From Conidiobolus incongruus B7586 (lineage: Eukaryota > Entomophthoromycota > Entomophthoromycetes > Entomophthorales > Conidiobolaceae): a stretch of DNA of 11,402 bases. The notes under the pieces were generated by a model, which saw only the letters and a program-made list of their open reading frames with translations, was not told where the DNA came from and did no database searches. The stretch is taken from the NCBI GenBank assembly GCA_000697335.1, contig JNEM01008767.1:1-11402 (forward strand). The letters run 5' to 3'. Shown piece by piece: positions 8,966 through 11,402 of this stretch. The position numbers and the translations under genes are program-made. Within the stretch, counting starts at the first letter, position 1. Each line of letters begins with the position of its first letter.

Positions 8966-9255
8966 ATGGTAACCCGTCCGACCAACTTCATCTCCCGATC
9001 TATTACCTTATGGAGTCTTAACCCCAAAAGCCCTATCACACCACTTCAAGGTCTTATTCTTCTAGCAACCCAATACACTCCTTTACACTACCTACAGCTG
9101 ATAATTGGTCTATAAAAGAACCGCTGTCGGGATACACTATCATCATTACTTCCGGTCTTCTGTGAAGCCCATTAACCCCTTAGCAAACCCCAAAAAAAAC
9201 CCCTAATCAAAACTACCAAACAAGCCATAAACAAGCTGCTTCCTTATCTATTATT
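8966..9255 (+). promoter_or_regulatory. C-rich island with TATA box, candidate orphan promoter
   Basis: The sequence jumps from roughly 15-20 % G+C to about 40-50 % at 8966 and falls back near 9255, with cytosine strongly favoured over guanine on the plus strand. It holds TATAAAAG at 9111-9118, AACCCC at 9020, 9174, 9186 and 9198, and two CCCCT motifs (9176-9180, 9200-9204) like the stress-response element bound by Msn2/4-type zinc fingers in yeast. No gene begins within several hundred bases. It may be a distal promoter or long leader start of the secreted-protein gene at 10316, or the start of a non-coding RNA. A 49-codon open frame (8966-9112, stop at 9113-9115) fills its first half but resembles no family I know. 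Confidence 0.4.
9111..9118 (+). promoter_or_regulatory. TATA box TATAAAAG
   Basis: A canonical plus-strand TATA box in non-AT-rich surroundings, so unlike the many TATA-like strings elsewhere here it is not simply a product of base composition. Transcription would be expected to start some tens of bases downstream, near 9145-9180. Confidence 0.45.
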
Positions 9256-10315
9256 AAAATTCTACTAAAAATTGGTAGAACCACAATATGATCATGATCT
9301 AATGTAAATTATTTGTATATCAATCATTTTCTTTTTGTTAAATATGTATGTTAGATTAATATAACATCTTTATCAACTTAGATCATTCTAAAGAGTTGCC
9401 CAAATATGGGTATATTAAGTGCAAAAGCCTAACTCTAGCAATAAATTTATATTAAGATTGTTTTAGTAATTTACCAAATTTTTGAAAGACAGTTTAATAT
9501 AATTCCTAATCTTATAATCGAATAGGAACTATGCTTGATTAATAAAATTTTCAGGGATATGATATTATGAATCCTTTTTAATCTAGATCAATAGCGTTAT
9601 TGTGAGGATATCTCGCGCGATATTCATTCCACTGTAGTATAAATCTGAGTATAAATATTTCCTAATATTATTTTTAATTACAATGGACAATTAATTGCTA
9701 GATGGATTTTCAAAATTTAATAATATAGAAAGTTTATCCATATAGTTTATAATTATAATTCAAAAATTATCTATAAACTTGAAGCTTATATGGTTAAATT
9801 ATTAAATATATTAGTCGCATCAACATTTGATTTCGATTATTGAACAATATGAATTCAATTAATCAATATATTGTAATAATCTAAAAGTAAATAGCAAATA
9901 TATACAATTTGATCAATAAAATCTAATGGATATTTATTTTATATCTTATATTTTTAATATTTCAATTAAGATTTAATAACTCAGTTTGGAAACAATTAGA
10001 AAATATAATTGAACCTTGGTCCGTAGATCAAATGGCCAATAATCTATATTTACTTCAATAATTTTAATTGATTCCTTAAAAAGTTATTAGTAGAAGGATT
10101 GATATAAATGATTGAAATATAGAATTGTCAATCATAAACGGATATATTCAAATTATTAAAATATTCACCAATTGATATTCTTCGCTATGAGATAATCTCA
10201 AAGTAAATTTTTGAATTAAACAAAATGATAGGCATTTAATTCAATTCAACGAATTATTTAAACCCTCACATTCTATTGATAACTGTATTTCGAATTTTTA
10301 TTCCATTTATTAACC
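9256..10315. other. AT-rich upstream region of the secreted-protein gene
   Basis: About 1.06 kb without a coding signal. It could be promoter, or an unusually long 5' leader if transcription starts at the TATA box at 9111. The CGCG palindrome at 9608-9623 and two GTATAAAT strings at about 9637-9655 are the only distinct signals; the latter are weak TATA candidates. Confidence 0.45.
9608..9623. promoter_or_regulatory. Near-palindrome with CGCG core
   Basis: ATATC-T-CGCG-C-GATAT is a 16-bp palindrome except for one mismatched base pair. It contains two CpG-rich steps (CGCGCG) in DNA with almost no CpG around it, which points to selection or a factor site rather than drift. It lies about 700 bp upstream of the secreted-protein start codon. 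Confidence 0.35.
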
Positions 10316-10633
10316 ATGTTGAACTATTTGACATTGACTCTTTTACTAGGAATTCAATTTGTTTCGGCCGCTCCTGTAGAAGTAGATGCTACCCCATTAT
10401 TGATAACTGGAGCTACTACTTTAGAATCTTTGCAACATCCATCTGGTCCTTATGGAAACACTAACAATGATGCATCTTTTCAGAACACCGGTATTACGTT
10501 TGGAGATTCTTTCAATTCTGGATCTGGTAACGCATTCTCTCCAATCAATTCCATTGGAGGTATTTCGGGCACTGGTATATCTAAAGCATTAACTTTTGAT
10601 AGAAGAGGAAAATTCCCTCATAAACTTATTTAA
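10316..10633 (+). CDS. Small secreted Gly/Ser/Asn-rich protein
   Basis: A single-exon frame of 105 residues. The N-terminus has a clear signal peptide: hydrophobic LTLTLLLGIQFV at residues 5-16 and a likely cleavage after SA (18-19), before PVEVDATPL. The mature part is rich in Gly, Ser, Asn and Thr (FGDSFNSGSGNAFSPINSIG), has no cysteine, and ends in FDRRGKFPHKLI, where the dibasic RR could be a Kex2-type processing site. I recognise no family; candidates are a cell-wall or cell-surface protein, a small secreted effector-like protein, or a peptide precursor. The start ATG is well supported by the signal sequence. A palindrome follows 10 bases after the stop. Translation is plausible because codon use (ACT, GGT, TCT, CCA) looks coding and contrasts with the surrounding DNA. 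Confidence 0.75.
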   Translation: MLNYLTLTLLLGIQFVSAAPVEVDATPLLITGATTLESLQHPSGPYGNTNNDASFQNTGITFGDSFNSGSGNAFSPINSIGGISGTGISKALTFDRRGKFPHKLI

Positions 10634-10643
10634 ATCATCATCA

Positions 10644-10661
10644 ACAATGAAGCTTCATTGT
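10644..10661. repeat. 18-bp perfect palindrome in the 3' region
   Basis: ACAATGAAGCTTCATTGT is identical to its reverse complement and starts 10 bases after the stop codon of the secreted-protein gene. In RNA it would form a short hairpin with a tight loop; in DNA it could be a dimer-binding site. A role in transcript end formation or stability is a guess. Confidence 0.6.
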
Positions 10662-11402
10662 ATAGTTTATTGATATATAATTCATCATTTAATCAATTAA
10701 TATCATATATTAATCTCCCTTCTATATCGACTAATTTTATTTATTTGAAATAATAAAAATCAATTTACTTTGATAATTATCACGAATCATTACTAATATA
10801 ATAGTTATTATAGTGTATCTATTAAATAGAAAATATCAATTTACACTTTTGAAATATAAACAAATAAAAGTGATCGGTGAATATTGACAAATTTATTTAA
10901 GATGGAGATCTGTCAATATATTTTCTTGAATCAATAATTTTATATTCAATAACAATAAAATTTATAAATTTTTATAATTCAAAAAATATATCAAAAAAAA
11001 TAAATTTATTATTATTAATATTATTATTATTTTAATTTGTCAATTAAGTTCAAATTTTGTAAGATTATAAACATTCAAAAATTTAAAAATTGTAATATCA
11101 ATATATTTATATTATAATTATTTTAATCATTAATAACAAGTAATTAATATAACAAATATTTAATTCAAGTATATTTGTCTATTAAATGATGTTAATTAAA
11201 ATCTAGAGGAAAAAGATTTTTTTAATAGCTTAATAAAGCCATCAAAAAATTGATGAATATCATATATCAGAAAACCATATCATAAATATTATTACTATAG
11301 AATTAAAGAAATGGGAAATTTTTTAATTTCTGATTTTTCAAACATATTATTAATTTCAAATAAAAAAATATATACAAAACAAATAAAAAAATAAATAGTT
11401 TT
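10662..11402. other. AT-rich DNA, no gene seen
   Basis: The last 740 bases are almost entirely A and T with no open frame of note. Simple TTA/ATT triplets fill 11006-11031, preceded by an A-run at 10993-11000. Confidence 0.55.
11006..11031. repeat. Imperfect TTA triplet repeat
   Basis: TTA/ATT triplets with one interruption (AATA) in the middle; a low-complexity tract typical of AT-rich fungal intergenic DNA. Confidence 0.7.

Noticed and set aside
9138-9150. Minus-strand ATGATGA, like a snoRNA C box
   Set aside because: No CTGA D box at a usable distance; similar C-box look-alikes at about 8046 and 10637 fail for the same reason.
9021-9204. CCCCAAAA-type strings resembling ciliate telomere repeats
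   Set aside because: Only two scattered copies, not in tandem and not at a chromosome end.
10276-10464. Plus-strand frame of 62 codons overlapping the secreted-protein gene
   Set aside because: Different frame from the signal-peptide protein and no protein-like features; the 105-codon frame explains the region.
753-11402. Transposons, LTR elements, virus-derived genes, CRISPR arrays
   Set aside because: No terminal repeats, target-site duplications, polymerase or capsid motifs, or regularly spaced repeats were seen.

Overview
The window looks like nuclear DNA of a very AT-rich fungus. The evidence is multi-exon genes with short, uniform GT-AG introns (mostly 49-69 nt, with donors such as GTAAGT, GTATGT and GTAATT, and ACTAAT or TGCTAA branch-site look-alikes), a fungal OCA1-type phosphatase, and intergenic DNA that is roughly 80 % or more A+T. 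The species cannot be named from this sequence. An AT-rich early-diverging filamentous fungus fits, but other AT-rich fungi cannot be excluded. Most genes only become readable after splicing, so no single open reading frame covers them.

Layout: (1) 1-752, minus strand, the first 145 codons of ribosomal protein S6, running off the left edge inside its third intron. (2) 753-2401, gene-free AT-rich DNA with a duplicated TGACG-containing element just upstream of RPS6. (3) 2402-3020, plus strand, a three-exon gene for a small MG-starting protein that resembles the complex I assembly factor NDUFAF4. (4) 3024-3487, minus strand, what looks like a decayed copy of a small conserved fungal gene (DUF3245-like, with a lysine-rich tail), convergent with the previous gene. 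(5) 4255-5118, plus strand, a six-exon SPF27/BCAS2 splicing-factor gene. (6) 5165-5826, minus strand, a four-exon OCA1 phosphatase gene, tail-to-tail with SPF27 and only 46 bp away. (7) 6075-7018, minus strand, a three-exon gene for a low-complexity, probably tail-anchored membrane protein. (8) 7019-10315, a 3.3-kb gene-poor region holding CRE-like sites, a TA microsatellite and a sharply bounded C-rich island with a TATA box but no convincing gene. (9) 10316-10633, plus strand, a small cysteine-free secreted protein followed at once by an 18-bp perfect palindrome. (10) From there to the end, AT-rich DNA with simple repeats.

The genes do not form one pathway; they are unrelated housekeeping genes (translation, splicing, respiration or mitochondrial function, stress-linked phosphatase) next to a secreted, possibly lineage-specific gene. 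The observations most worth a second look are the long-range base-paired structure inside the unusually long first intron of RPS6, the broken DUF3245-like gene, and the C-rich island at 8966-9255.
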